From Symbiodinium kawagutii (lineage: Eukaryota > Sar > Dinophyceae > Suessiales > Symbiodiniaceae), in assembly GCA_009767595.1 (NCBI GenBank), contig VSDK01013692.1:174332-238331 (forward strand): DNA of 64,000 bases. The letters run 5' to 3'. Positions 25,711 to 36,403 of this stretch are shown in pieces (the stretch's first letter is position 1; each line of letters starts with the position of its first letter). Below the pieces are notes generated by a model. That model saw only the letters and a list, made by a program, of their open reading frames with translations. It did not search any database and had not been told where the DNA came from. Made by a program: the position numbers and the translations under genes.

Positions 25711-28700
25711 ATATAGTGGGTATATCCCCTAGTATTGTTGCTTATTATCCCCTACTATGAGCCATATAACATACACAACACCCTCGTTCCCAAACCCGTC
25801 GTGGCCTAACCGGTACTGAAGACCGGGATGTTCTCTGTAGCTTCCCAGCAATGGCCTGGCCCCAACAGTCACAAGAATTCGCGGCTGTTTCGCGCTTGAA
25901 CACAGGTATCCAACTGAGATGTCCAAAATCTGAAACACCAAATATATGTACATGGCATATCACAGACTATTGTATCAAATAAGTAGATAGATAGCGCTCG
26001 AAATGGTGTATATCATGAATACATGCAGGTCTACGTCTCGTTGGTGTTTCTCTTATTCTACATGTGGCGCTTTAGGACTCCCCACGACCGGTGCACAGCA
26101 CCGATGACGGCGGCGGAAGAGACGATGGAGCCTGGGGCCAAGCGGCCGGTTGGGGCCAATCATTGGTTCAACTATGATTGATGAGAATCTTTGATTATGG
26201 TTATCAACTATTGGTTAAATTGTGTTGGCAAATTTTTGTTGCTTTTAAAAGGTTCCCAAGGGTTAGGGCTTGCTTGGTTATCAACTATTGGTTGCTAGGG
26301 GTTAGGGTTTGCTTCCAACCCTATATATCTGGTCGGTACTTACAACCCCTATGAAACATATTCGTCAACCAACCAACCGTTTGGTGGTACTGGTGAAAAT
26401 GAAAAAATGCTTGAAACCACCCACCGGCTTTTAACATTGATGGTTAACCAGATTGACCAACCATTATGGTTGTGAATTCTGCATGAAAAATCACAGTGAA
26501 AATTAGGATGTTTTGACGCTTCCGATGCTCAACAGGGGAATCATCAAGTCACAATCGCCACCGAGGATGCTTTGATTTTCTTGGTCCATTGGTATGTGGC
26601 TTTGTCCATGTCGCCATAATTCTACTGACCCATCCAATCATGTTCATGGGGAAACCACCACAGCACGGCGTTGAACTCAGCGTCGCTCCAGACTTCAGCA
26701 GCTTAGCAAACCACCAGTTCTGGGGGTTACACCCTGGGTATGTCAACGATCAATCACGTGGCTCTAGAGGACTGTGGTGATCAACAGATCATCGTCGCGG
26801 TTCATAGTCGCTCGGCTTGTGAACAAACAGCTTACATACAAACGAACCATCCATAGTCAATCATCTTCAACTATGATCAGCACATAGTTCAACTTGCAAT
26901 CTCAAATACTCCATTATCATCATTTACTACAAGTTGATATTACCCATGATTCTCACCTAAAATAGTCCTGATGATAGTTGGTTGATCACCATCATTTGGC
27001 CTTACAACTCGCAACCAGCATGACCCGTACATAGTCCCTCCACCGCAGTGGTGGGCCTTCGGCAAATTTCGCCATGAGCTCGTCGCCTCGCAGGCCTCCA
27101 AAAACCACGGTTGTTACGGGGAGCAACCAAGGATTCTACTGGTTTAACCAAGCTTTAATGGTTTAATGGTGAAAACTGGTTTAACCAAGGTTTAAGCAAA
27201 AAACCAATGGTTTAATGGTGAAACCTGGGGTTTCACCAAGGATTTTAGTGGTTTCATAGTGAAACATGATCAACCAAGGGCTTAACCAAGCATGAGAAAC
27301 CAAGGAATCCCTGTTGATTGACCTCTGAAACTATGATTCATGGTGATTTTATAGGGGTTGTTATGGTTATAACGATGACCAATAGTGATTTGAATGGTTA
27401 ATAACAGCCATAAGGAAACCATGAGGAAACCTTTTTAATAGAGGATTCTCCTGGTTACTATCATGGTTTTCTATGGGTTTTGACCAGTCATGTCATGATG
27501 GTTAATAGGTGACTGTAGTGGATTGTAACGGGTAAATCATAGGGGACAGCCAACAACAATGACTAAACAACGGCTCTGTGAGGGGTTTGATTGCTATGAA
27601 TGCTTGGGATCCGATGATTTGGGGGGTCCCCGATTTTGAGAAACACCCAAATGGACTGGTGGTGAAGGACGGTGAATGATGTTTTCTGATGTGCTAGTCA
27701 TGGTTTGTCGCAAACCACTTATCAGGAATAGCCAGGTCAATGACAGCTAGTGATGGGTTAACAACGACTATATAATCGAGCTTAACGGTAACTGATGATG
27801 CTTGATTGTGGCTAAGCATGGTTGACAACGGGGAATTGTAACCACATTCATCACCGACAAGCTGCTGCAGATCGAGTGCACTGTTTCGTAGTTGTATTCC
27901 CACCCTAGTTTGTGACGTTCAACTGCGAAGGATTACAGGGAATATCATAGGCTATGATAATCAACTATACAGTATACATACATAGTTGCATTATGATATT
28001 ATGAATCATGTAGCTGATAGCAGCTGATTGTCACATACACTAGGAATACAATTGGTTAATGATAATCAACTACGGATATTATGATTCCCACTATGAAGGG
28101 ACCGCGAGCGGTTAAGAACCCTTCTTGACCAGCGTGGACCAGCGGTAAAGAGCTCCTAAGCGATCCCATGAAACGCGGACAGTGAGATGCAGTGACCCAC
28201 CCTCCTCACTTTCAGCAGAAATCCTGGTCAGCATCCATGATTTTCCCTATTCTTGTGGCTATCTTCCATCAATTGGTGAATTAAAGCCTTGACCCATAGC
28301 CATTTCATTGGTATAATCCCCTTGTTCGGAACTCATTTCATGTCTTAAACTCTCAAACTCCTTGGGGCCCCCATTCGCATCACCTACGTCGGCCGCACCT
28401 GCGTCATCACTCTGCTTCCATATCACCAGGAAGGTCTCCCCAGTGTTTTTGTTCGGGGCCTCAGCGGTCAACGATGTCGCGACGGGACGGGCACAACATA
28501 ACTCGAGCCTACGGCAGGCCTGTAGCTGTGGGAACGAGTCAGATTCCCAGCACATGTTCAAGGCCATGAAAATGAATTACCCTCCGGTAAATTAACCTGG
28601 CTGGCTGGATTTTGACCATATTCTATAGTGAAACCCAGAGAAACACCAATAAATGGTGGATATTCCATTGCCAGGTTAGTTTAACGGAGGGTACATACTT

Positions 28701-28912
28701 CGGAATGGCTGATGGGACAGAGTCTGATCAATTCAATCAAATGCTTCTTGAAATCGCCAGCTATGAACAACAAACCACCCATGCGATCAGCAGTCCGTTT
28801 ATACATGCCTAATCACAACCCCATAAGCATTGTTTACCCTGTGGTGGTTTTAACCTGGCAATGGAAAATCCACCAATTTCTGATTGTTTCCCAGATGATT
28901 TCCAGCGTTTCT
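25711..28912. other. Host DNA without a supported gene
   Basis: Degenerate GGTTTAATGGTGAAAC-type repeats (27,120-27,300), short telomere-like GGGTTAGGG pieces (26,260-26,310), a lone right end of MITE family 2 (27,621-27,648) and a lone right end of MITE family 1 (about 28,266-28,302). GC-rich islands at 26,080-26,160 and 27,030-27,100 may be exons. No convincing ORF. Confidence 0.5.
26330..26426. mobile_element. MITE family 3, copy A
   Basis: About 97 bp resembling copies at 40,101 and 46,214. It has ends of the form CTGGTTGGTGG..AAAC / GTTT..CCACCAACC and a shared GTCAACCAACCAA core. Confidence 0.45.
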
Positions 28913-29012
28913 GGGTGTTTCTCAAAATAGGAACCCCAAATCATCCCATATTAATCATTGCAAGAAATAAAGCATCCATTTCTTTGGCTTCCCAACTTGT
29001 TGAGAAACCCCC
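28913..29012. mobile_element. MITE family 2, copy A
   Basis: About 100 bp, starts GGGTGTTTCTCAAAATAGG and ends TTGAGAAACCCCC, i.e. inverted terminal repeats of the GGGTGTTTCTCAAAATAGGG type shared with five other near-complete copies in 40-63 kb. Confidence 0.65.
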
Positions 29013-29095
29013 ATTGTCCATTACCATTATCAAAAATTATGAACACTTATCACCCACTATTTACCACGGTTAAGCATCGTTCCATATCAAAAATA

Positions 29096-29625
29096 ACCAG
29101 TATCAACCACTATTAACCATTGTCAACCACAATTAACCGCAATTAGCCACTATTAACCATCCTGAACCACTGTTAACCACTATGAACCATCATTCTAATC
29201 ATTATTTAACCACTAGTGACCATTCTTGACTAAAGAACTCAGACTTACGAAGGCAAACTTAACCACTATTAAGCCATTATATACCACTATTCACCATTAT
29301 AGACCACTAACAACCACTATAAACCACTATCAACCCGTTATATGCCACCATAGTTTTCCACATATACCACGTGATTAACCACTATTGACTGCCACATAAA
29401 TAAACTGCCATTAACCCACCATTAACAATTATATACCACTAATAACCACTATTAACCATGTTTGACCGCTATTAAGCACCATTAACAACCATTTTTGACC
29501 AATATTAACCATATTTTACCATTATCTAACCACTACTGACCCATTTTGAGCCAATCTTAACCACTATAAACCACTATTAACCACTATAAACCCGTTATAT
29601 ACCACCATTAACGATCATTTTCCAT
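29096..29625. repeat. Degenerate AACCACTATT array
   Basis: About 530 bp of imperfect 10-12 bp units (AACCACTATT, AACCATTAT, TATACCACTAT). The same word recurs at 56,380-56,515 and in looser form elsewhere in the host DNA. Noncoding. Confidence 0.8.
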
Positions 29626-29785
29626 AGAAAAAACCAAGCAGTTTCTGGCACGGCCTCCACCGAGGCCCTGGCACCGTGAAACTCGTTGCACACACCATGG
29701 ACCTTGGGAACGTCGGGACGCGGCCAGGCGACGTGGCGTTTGGGAACCAGGTTTGGCATGTGGATTTCAGGGAGTTAGGACTGGA

Positions 29786-30049
29786 TTTAGAGCGGATGTC
29801 CTCTGTTATTTACATAAATGTATCTATATCTATAGTTATTCATTTACTTGTTTATCTATTTATCTATTCATCTATTTACTTGTGTATTTCAAAGAAATTC
29901 ATAAATACATCTACAAGTGCATATATACATCACACATATGATACATATATAATATACATATATATATACATATTGCACTAAGTGATGTCGTAGGTGTACG
30001 GAGTAGCCGAAGCAACGGTAATATGTCGAACCCCGTTAGCTGTTTGGCT
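29786..30049. other. AT-rich spacer before the retrotransposon pair
   Basis: TCTATTTA/TATA-rich simple sequence (29,810-29,970), then ~75 bp of balanced composition up to the retrotransposon boundary at 30,050. No gene. Confidence 0.6.
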
Positions 30050-30076
30050 TAACAGCAACTTTACCCCCCAGCGAGT

Positions 30077-31303
30077 ATGTGGCTTGCTGGGGGCGTTGAT
30101 CGTGAGAGATGGTATGGGCACCGTTTCCTTCCTGGTCAGCTGGTGGAAGGGGCGGTGCGGGACGATGCTGGGAAGGCCCAGGGTACCCTCTTGATGGAGG
30201 TGTTGAAGTCAGTGTCCACCGAGACAAATGGACATTGGGTCGAAGGGAAGTTCATCCTGGCGTCTGATGGACACATGCAGTGGTGGATGTCCCATGGAGC
30301 CGGCACCAAGATCAAGGACAAGGGGATGTACCACTTTTGCGAGGGCCCAGCTGTTGATTGCCAGGCCAAGCGCAAAGGTGTGACCATTCACATGGAAAAG
30401 TTCAGGGTGGTCACTCAGAAGCTGGTGGACCAAAAGTCTCCCAGCTGGGCCTTTGGACGAGGCAACGTGAAAGTCTTCAACGACTACCTCAACGCTCGAA
30501 AGGATCCATTGGAGTCAGGTGAGAGCGCACAGGAGTTACCCTGGGCCGAAAAAGGTTCAGGTGAGGAAGGATCAGGCTCTTCTTCATCCTCATCCGAAGA
30601 AGGTGAAGCCCTGGCCGCAAAGTTGAAGAAGGCGAGGGATCAATTGAAGGAGCTTGAGAAGCTCACCGCAGAAAGAGTGAAGAGGAAAGGGACCTCTTCG
30701 AAGAAGAAGCGGTCAAAGAAGGAGAAGAAGGATGCAAAAGAGGAGGTACCTGCCAAGGGCAGTGGGTCAAAGAAGGCCGAGCCTAAGGAGACAAAGAAGT
30801 CTAAGAAGGCTAAGGAGGCCAAGGAGAAGGACAAGAAGTCCAAGAGAAAAGCGGAGACCACGAAGGAGGAAAGGTCTTCAAAGAAGAAGTCGAGGAAAAG
30901 TTCCTCATCCAGTGCTTCGACTGATGAGTCGGAGGAGCAGGAGGCCCTCTTTGGTGAAGAGCCCGAAGGAGGTCAGAAGAGAAGCAAGGGTCACAAGGAT
31001 AGAGGACCCTTTGGAGCGGGAGAAGCTCGATCATTCAAAGTCAAAGGTGGCGGCGAAGGCTCGTCTGGAAGCGAGTCGCATTTTCGCGACGCCCCCGCGG
31101 AAAAGTCGGCCTCAAACCAGGTGAGGTTGGTCCAGTACGCGAAGAGCACGCCGGGCAGGTTGGCATCGAGGATGTTGCAGAAGATGCAAACCGAAACTGC
31201 TCGCGGGATCGTGGGGGCGGACAATCCAGAAAGCAGCACACCGGTGGTGGCCAGTCACTACCTGCTCACTATGCTGCTACCCCAGCTGGGGTCAAAGTTG
31301 TGA
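30077..31303 (+). CDS. Truncated gag-like ORF1 (408 aa)
   Basis: Identical to the first 407 residues of the 531-aa ORF1 of the adjacent full copy, then closed by a TGA at the deletion junction. The start ATG lies in the loop of an 8-bp hairpin (CCCCCAGC / GCTGGGGG). It contains an N-terminal folded region (GHWVEGKFILASDG, MYHFCEG), then a Ser/Glu run and a long Lys/Glu-rich low-complexity tail. By position it is the gag-like or nucleic-acid-binding protein of the element. No zinc knuckle. The identity of the copies means very recent duplication or an assembly duplication. Confidence 0.6.
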   Translation: MWLAGGVDRERWYGHRFLPGQLVEGAVRDDAGKAQGTLLMEVLKSVSTETNGHWVEGKFILASDGHMQWWMSHGAGTKIKDKGMYHFCEGPAVDCQAKRKGVTIHMEKFRVVTQKLVDQKSPSWAFGRGNVKVFNDYLNARKDPLESGESAQELPWAEKGSGEEGSGSSSSSSEEGEALAAKLKKARDQLKELEKLTAERVKRKGTSSKKKRSKKEKKDAKEEVPAKGSGSKKAEPKETKKSKKAKEAKEKDKKSKRKAETTKEERSSKKKSRKSSSSSASTDESEEQEALFGEEPEGGQKRSKGHKDRGPFGAGEARSFKVKGGGEGSSGSESHFRDAPAEKSASNQVRLVQYAKSTPGRLASRMLQKMQTETARGIVGADNPESSTPVVASHYLLTMLLPQLGSKL

Positions 31304-31607
31304 GGGTTTGTTCTTGTTTCCTTTTTCTTTTTCCTTTTAAGGGTTGGATTGTTGAGGCTCTTGAGCCGAAGTACTTCCCTCTTAAGGGTTTGATGTTTCA
31401 CACCCGTACCAACCTCGGCCATCTTTACCACCTCTTTTTGGTGTGCAAGGCTCTTGAGCCGAAGTACTTCCCTCTTAAGGGTTTGATGTTTCACACCCGT
31501 ACCAACCTCGGTTGTGTGGCTTTGGTCTTTACCTGTGCCTCCGGGTTAATTGGTGTTTCCTTGCATGTGTAAAGCTTCTGTTCTGTGTAAATGAATTAAG
31601 ATGGCTG
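31301..31607 (+). repeat. 3' terminal repeat R1 of the retrotransposon
   Basis: 307 bp, nearly identical to 37,323-37,536 but with an extra ~93 bp, because a unit beginning GGCTCTTGAGCCGAAGTACT occurs twice (about 31,356 and 31,448). It ends AATTAAGATGGCTG. Confidence 0.85.
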
Positions 31608-31634
31608 TAACAGCAACTTTACCCCCCAGCGAGT

Positions 31635-33230
31635 ATGTGGCTTGCTGGGGGCGTTGATCGTGAGAGATGGTATGGGCACCGTTTCCTTCCTGGTCAGCTG
31701 GTGGAAGGGGCGGTGCGGGACGATGCTGGGAAGGCCCAGGGTACCCTCTTGATGGAGGTGTTGAAGTCAGTGTCCACCGAGACAAATGGACATTGGGTCG
31801 AAGGGAAGTTCATCCTGGCGTCTGATGGACACATGCAGTGGTGGATGTCCCATGGAGCCGGCACCAAGATCAAGGACAAGGGGATGTACCACTTTTGCGA
31901 GGGCCCAGCTGTTGATTGCCAGGCCAAGCGCAAAGGTGTGACCATTCACATGGAAAAGTTCAGGGTGGTCACTCAGAAGCTGGTGGACCAAAAGTCTCCC
32001 AGCTGGGCCTTTGGACGAGGCAACGTGAAAGTCTTCAACGACTACCTCAACGCTCGAAAGGATCCATTGGAGTCAGGTGAGAGCGCACAGGAGTTACCCT
32101 GGGCCGAAAAAGGTTCAGGTGAGGAAGGATCAGGCTCTTCTTCATCCTCATCCGAAGAAGGTGAAGCCCTGGCCGCAAAGTTGAAGAAGGCGAGGGATCA
32201 ATTGAAGGAGCTTGAGAAGCTCACCGCAGAAAGAGTGAAGAGGAAAGGGACCTCTTCGAAGAAGAAGCGGTCAAAGAAGGAGAAGAAGGATGCAAAAGAG
32301 GAGGTACCTGCCAAGGGCAGTGGGTCAAAGAAGGCCGAGCCTAAGGAGACAAAGAAGTCTAAGAAGGCTAAGGAGGCCAAGGAGAAGGACAAGAAGTCCA
32401 AGAGAAAAGCGGAGACCACGAAGGAGGAAAGGTCTTCAAAGAAGAAGTCGAGGAAAAGTTCCTCATCCAGTGCTTCGACTGATGAGTCGGAGGAGCAGGA
32501 GGCCCTCTTTGGTGAAGAGCCCGAAGGAGGTCAGAAGAGAAGCAAGGGTCACAAGGATAGAGGACCCTTTGGAGCGGGAGAAGCTCGATCATTCAAAGTC
32601 AAAGGTGGCGGCGAAGGCTCGTCTGGAAGCGAGTCGCATTTTCGCGACGCCCCCGCGGAAAAGTCGGCCTCAAACCAGGTGAGGTTGGTCCAGTACGCGA
32701 AGAGCACGCCGGGCAGGTTGGCATCGAGGATGTTGCAGAAGATGCAAACCGAAACTGCTCGCGGGATCGTGGGGGCGGACAATCCAGAAAGCAGCACACC
32801 GGTGGTGGCCAGTCACTACCTGCTCACTATGCTGCTACCCCAGCTGGGGTCAAAGTTGAACTTGAGGTCGCAGAGAGAGTTGAGGACGTTGTGCCTGGCG
32901 ATGGACTACCTGGCGTCCAAGAAGCCAGCGCAGGCGGCAGACCTCATAGGACAGCGGATCAAGGCCATAGAGAAAGCAGGGATGGACGGACACTGGGGGT
33001 CCGCACAGTTCTTAGAACTGATCAGCCCAGAACAAGCAGGTCTCCTAGAACGAGACGAAGAAGTCTACGCAAGCAGAGAACACCTGCTGGAGATGAGGCT
33101 GAAGAGCTACGGAGGAGGACAGAGACCCCGCGACGGCACCAAGGGCGAGAGAGAGAAAGGGGGGAAGAAAGGCAAGGAGAAGGGAAAAGGAAGAGGAGGA
33201 GCCCCCGAGAAGAAAGGGGAGACGACATGA
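31635..33230 (+). CDS. Gag-like ORF1 (531 aa)
   Basis: Begins MWLAGGVDRERWYGHRFLPG. Residues 1-140 look folded, with GHWVEGKFILASDGHMQWW and a YHFCEG motif. Then come an acidic Ser-rich run, ~150 residues of Lys/Glu/Ser low complexity, and a final ~120-residue region (RSQRELRTLCLAMDYLASKK, QFLELISPEQ) followed by a basic Gly/Lys tail. Its stop overlaps the pol start as ATGA (33,227-33,230), an arrangement suggesting termination-reinitiation. Expected to bind element RNA. Function by position only. Confidence 0.65.
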   Translation: MWLAGGVDRERWYGHRFLPGQLVEGAVRDDAGKAQGTLLMEVLKSVSTETNGHWVEGKFILASDGHMQWWMSHGAGTKIKDKGMYHFCEGPAVDCQAKRKGVTIHMEKFRVVTQKLVDQKSPSWAFGRGNVKVFNDYLNARKDPLESGESAQELPWAEKGSGEEGSGSSSSSSEEGEALAAKLKKARDQLKELEKLTAERVKRKGTSSKKKRSKKEKKDAKEEVPAKGSGSKKAEPKETKKSKKAKEAKEKDKKSKRKAETTKEERSSKKKSRKSSSSSASTDESEEQEALFGEEPEGGQKRSKGHKDRGPFGAGEARSFKVKGGGEGSSGSESHFRDAPAEKSASNQVRLVQYAKSTPGRLASRMLQKMQTETARGIVGADNPESSTPVVASHYLLTMLLPQLGSKLNLRSQRELRTLCLAMDYLASKKPAQAADLIGQRIKAIEKAGMDGHWGSAQFLELISPEQAGLLERDEEVYASREHLLEMRLKSYGGGQRPRDGTKGEREKGGKKGKEKGKGRGGAPEKKGETT

Positions 33231-36200
33231 GTGAGCCCGAGAGAAGTACCCTGTCCAAGTGGCGAGGCAGGTGGCGTGGCGGCTGGACTTCGGACATGAG
33301 GCCGGTTGAAGTCCTTTCCCATTTGTGGCAGAACCTCCAGGAGTTTCCTTCAGGGTTGGGTCGTCTGGTTAGCGCACAATTGGAAACAGGAGTGCCCCTC
33401 GAGGAGGATTCCTCCAAAACCCGTGGCGACGACCTCTTCCCTCTCAATGTGAAAGAGATCTTGAAGGAGGTGAGTCCACGAGGAAGGGATGTCGCTGAGT
33501 CGGTCGCTTTGGCTGCCACGTCACTGAACTGTCTGGCCTTTGGCGGTGACCCGGATCGAGTTCCGGCGGTGCATGGAAAGCTGCTGCCCAGAGAGAAACG
33601 GTTGCTCACCTGGAGGAGTCCATCAAGGCGCTGGATGAGAGCAACTTGGCCTGTCCCAGGTTTTCTGACTCCCTGGCAGCCTTGCAAACGGCCAAGTTTG
33701 ATTACCAGGGTGAACCTGTGATGGTCATGGAGGACCTTGAAGCTGACAAGGTTGTGTCGGCCTGGCCAGAGGTTGGAGAGGCAGCCATTCAAGATGCCAC
33801 AGCGTTCCTCTCTGGTGATCTCAAAGCAAAGCTGTTGGACCCGGGTCGGTGCCTTAAACAGGTCCATGAGTGGCCGGACCGCCCCCACATCTCCAAGGTG
33901 AGGGCTCTGAGTGGGTGAAGATTGTGAAGGCTGGGTTCGACAGAGGCTTGATGGTCCCTGTGAAGCCTGAGGATGTGTTTCAGGATCTGAAGGGCAATCC
34001 CATCCTCAATGGAGCGGGGGCAGTCAGAAAGGAGAAGGTCATTGACGGCAAGACGGTCCAGCTGCAGAGGTTCATCAGCAACCTGATCCCCATCAACATG
34101 TTTCAAGTTCGGATTGATGGAGATGATCGTTTGTTGCCGTACCTGGGGCAGTTGACTTTGTTGGAGCAGGGACCTGAACAGGAGTTCCTGATCGACAGTG
34201 AGGACTTCACGAGTTGTTTCAACTTGTTCAGGATCCCACCGTGCTGGCACAAGTTCATGGCCTTCGGCAAGCTGGTGGACGCTTCGGTTTTCGGTGGGAC
34301 TCCAGGGGAGTTGGTGTATCCGGCCATGAATGTGCTACCTATGGGGTGGATAAGCTCGGTGGCAGTCATTCAGTCCATTGTTCGAAATCTTGTTTTCGAT
34401 TTGGTGGGAGTACCCTCTAGCACAGAGGTGGCAAAGACGAAGCCATTGCCGGATGATGATGATTACACAGTCATCTATCTCGACTCCTTCGATGAGCTGC
34501 GCAGGTTGGACAAAGGATGCGCGAGGGCTCTGGAAGGGATCATCTCGGACCGGCATATGAGCTTCCTAGATGTGTGTGCCAAGATGGGGCTCCCGTTGAA
34601 TGAGGGCAAGAGGTTGGTGGCCAGCACCAAAGGTACCCTCCAAGGAGGTGAACTTGATGGAAAGAAAGGCCGCTATGGACTGACCTTTGTGAAGATGGCG
34701 GGCATCATAGGCCTGGGAGGTGCCCTGTTGGGCGAAGCTCAGTACTCGGAGCTTGAGTTGCGGCACTTCGTGGGGAAGTCTACCTTTGGGATGTGCTTCA
34801 GAAGGCCTCTGCTGTCCATCTTCCAGGAGATCTTTAATGAGATCCAGCTCTTGGTGGACGATGGCCAACACTCCAAAGCTCCTGATGCGTCAGTCCTTGA
34901 GGAGGTGATCATGGTGATGAGTTTGACCCCCTTGATGTTCACCAACTTGAGAGCTGTGGTGGATGATGAGATCGCGGTGACGGATGCCTCTCCGAGTGGT
35001 GGTGGAGCAGCAGTAGCCTCGGAGTTTAAGCCTGAAGCCAGGACTTTGCTGGAGGTTGATCAGTTGATCCAGAAAGATGCTATGAGTGTAGGAGGCCAGT
35101 GACGCCTGAAGAGACTTACCCCTGCCCAACAGAGTGTGGTGGGGTGTTCTGTTCACTGGAGTGCGTGTGGAGACACAGGGACCCCAGACATCCAGAGGCC
35201 AAAGAGTGCCCTCGAAGAGCTTGGAACTCGCCTCGTTTTGGGGAAAGGTTTTCAGGGCCCAACGCTCCTTTGAGTAGGGCCATAGCTCGAGCAGGCCATG
35301 TTCAGGTGCAAGAGCCTTTCGACTGGTACAGAGGTCATGACATCTTCTCAGAGGAGGGCAAGCAACTCTTGGAGAACCTCCAGAATGACCCGTACTTGGT
35401 GGGCGAGCACTGGGCACCCGAGTGTAAGCTCTTCTCAAGGGCCCGGGGAAGACCCATCACTTTGAAGTCAAGGAAAGTCATACAAGGGCCTCAACCAGTG
35501 CGCGATGGGCAGCACGTCATGGGCTTCCCATGGCTCTCCAGCGACATGAAAGCCAAGGTCAGGCAGGCCAACAACATGGCCCTTCGAGCTCTCAGGAGAG
35601 GCAAGGAGAAAACCAAGTTCAAGAGGTGGTGGACTTGTGAGCACCCTTTGAGGTCATGGATGTGGGAGTTCACTTTGGGCTATGAGGTGGAAGAGCTTCC
35701 AGGAGGAGGTCTTCGATTTGACACTGAAGAGGAAGCAGAATACCCGCGTCCTCTTTGTGAAGCCTACGCACAGGCCTTTCGGTTGGCCGTGGACAACAAG
35801 GGCTATTTTCAGATGGTGGTCCAAGAGGAGCTGGAGCGCTACTACCTTGATCAGCTCTCTGACGCTACCTCTCGCTTGGGCCGGATTCATGTTTCATCCG
35901 CCCTGGCCTACCAGTTGGCGGCGCAAGACCAGAAGTTGCGACGGGGCAATGAGCGCAAGCACCTGAAGTCGCTTCTTCGACATGCAACTTTTCGAGGAAC
36001 GGATGTTCGGCTACATGTGGATGTGGAAGCTTTGGAGGGCACTGAAAGCCATGAAGTGCCCTACTTGGCCATGCGATGGCAGTGGAAGACGGTGCTTGCT
36101 TTCCCGTGGAAGCAATCAGGCCACATCAATGAGTTGGAAATCAACACGGTGGCGGTCTTCCTTAAGAGAAGAGGACGCACTCGGGCCAACTTCCACAAGA

Positions 36201-36403
36201 AATACTTCCACATCCTGGATTCCATGGTCACCAGGGGGGCCTTGGCGAAAGGCCGTAGCAGTTCGAAGGGGCTCAACACAGTGGTCCGCAAATGCAGTGC
36301 CTACCTGCTTGGGATGGACAATTACTTGTTCCCCCTCTGGACAATCAGTGGGTGGAACTTCGCAGATAAGCCCAGCAGACTCCATGAGAAGAAGGCATCG
36401 TAG
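33227..36403 (+). pseudogene. Reverse transcriptase-RNase H, frameshifted
   Basis: The first frame (33,227-33,721) begins MSEPERSTLSKWRGRW. Coding similarity then appears to pass to a second frame near 33,600, to a third near 33,900 and to a fourth near 35,095. RT landmarks are all in the 33,870-35,102 frame: motif A region IDSEDFTSCFNLFRIP, motif B LPMGWISS and motif C YLDSFDE. RNase H begins there (TDASPSGGGAA) and finishes in the 35,099-36,403 frame (INELEINTV, WTISGWNFADKPSR). A Cys-rich insert (CPTECGGVFCSLEC) lies between. The breaks could be decay or sequencing errors. Programmed shifts at three sites are unlikely. Confidence 0.72.

Larger units (their letters stand above)
30050..31607 (+). 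mobile_element. Internally deleted copy of the DIRS/Ngaro-like retrotransposon
   Basis: The first 1,251 bp (30,050-31,300) correspond base for base, as far as I can read, to 31,608-32,858 of the full copy. They join at 31,301 to the 3' terminal repeat (31,301-31,607), skipping the whole pol and recombinase region. The junction shows no intron-like boundary. The next element begins at once, so the two copies are head to tail with one terminal repeat between them. Confidence 0.8.

Noticed and set aside
29096-29625. CRISPR-like array from the repeated AACCACTATT words
   Set aside because: Units are 10-12 bp, degenerate and directly adjacent, with no spacer-repeat alternation. The genome is eukaryotic.
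31300-31301. Deletion junction as an intron-removal (retrocopy) scar
   Set aside because: The missing interval of the full copy does not begin with GT/GC or end with AG at the junction.
31357-31380. Relic of the dinoflagellate spliced leader in the terminal repeat
   Set aside because: GGCTCTTGAGCC resembles part of the leader complement, but the CATTTTGG core is absent. It is explained by a local palindrome.
32891-33230. Part of a plus frame overlapping ORF1 of the retrotransposon
   Set aside because: Arg-rich shadow of the Lys/Glu-rich ORF1. The real pol start is the ATG at 33,227 in the same frame.
33022-33888. 288-codon minus-strand frame under the retrotransposon
   Set aside because: Antisense shadow with no recognisable domain.
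35982-36383. Upstream extension of the tyrosine recombinase frame
   Set aside because: It lies under the RNase H coding sequence in another frame and lacks recombinase similarity. The recombinase is better started at 36,384.
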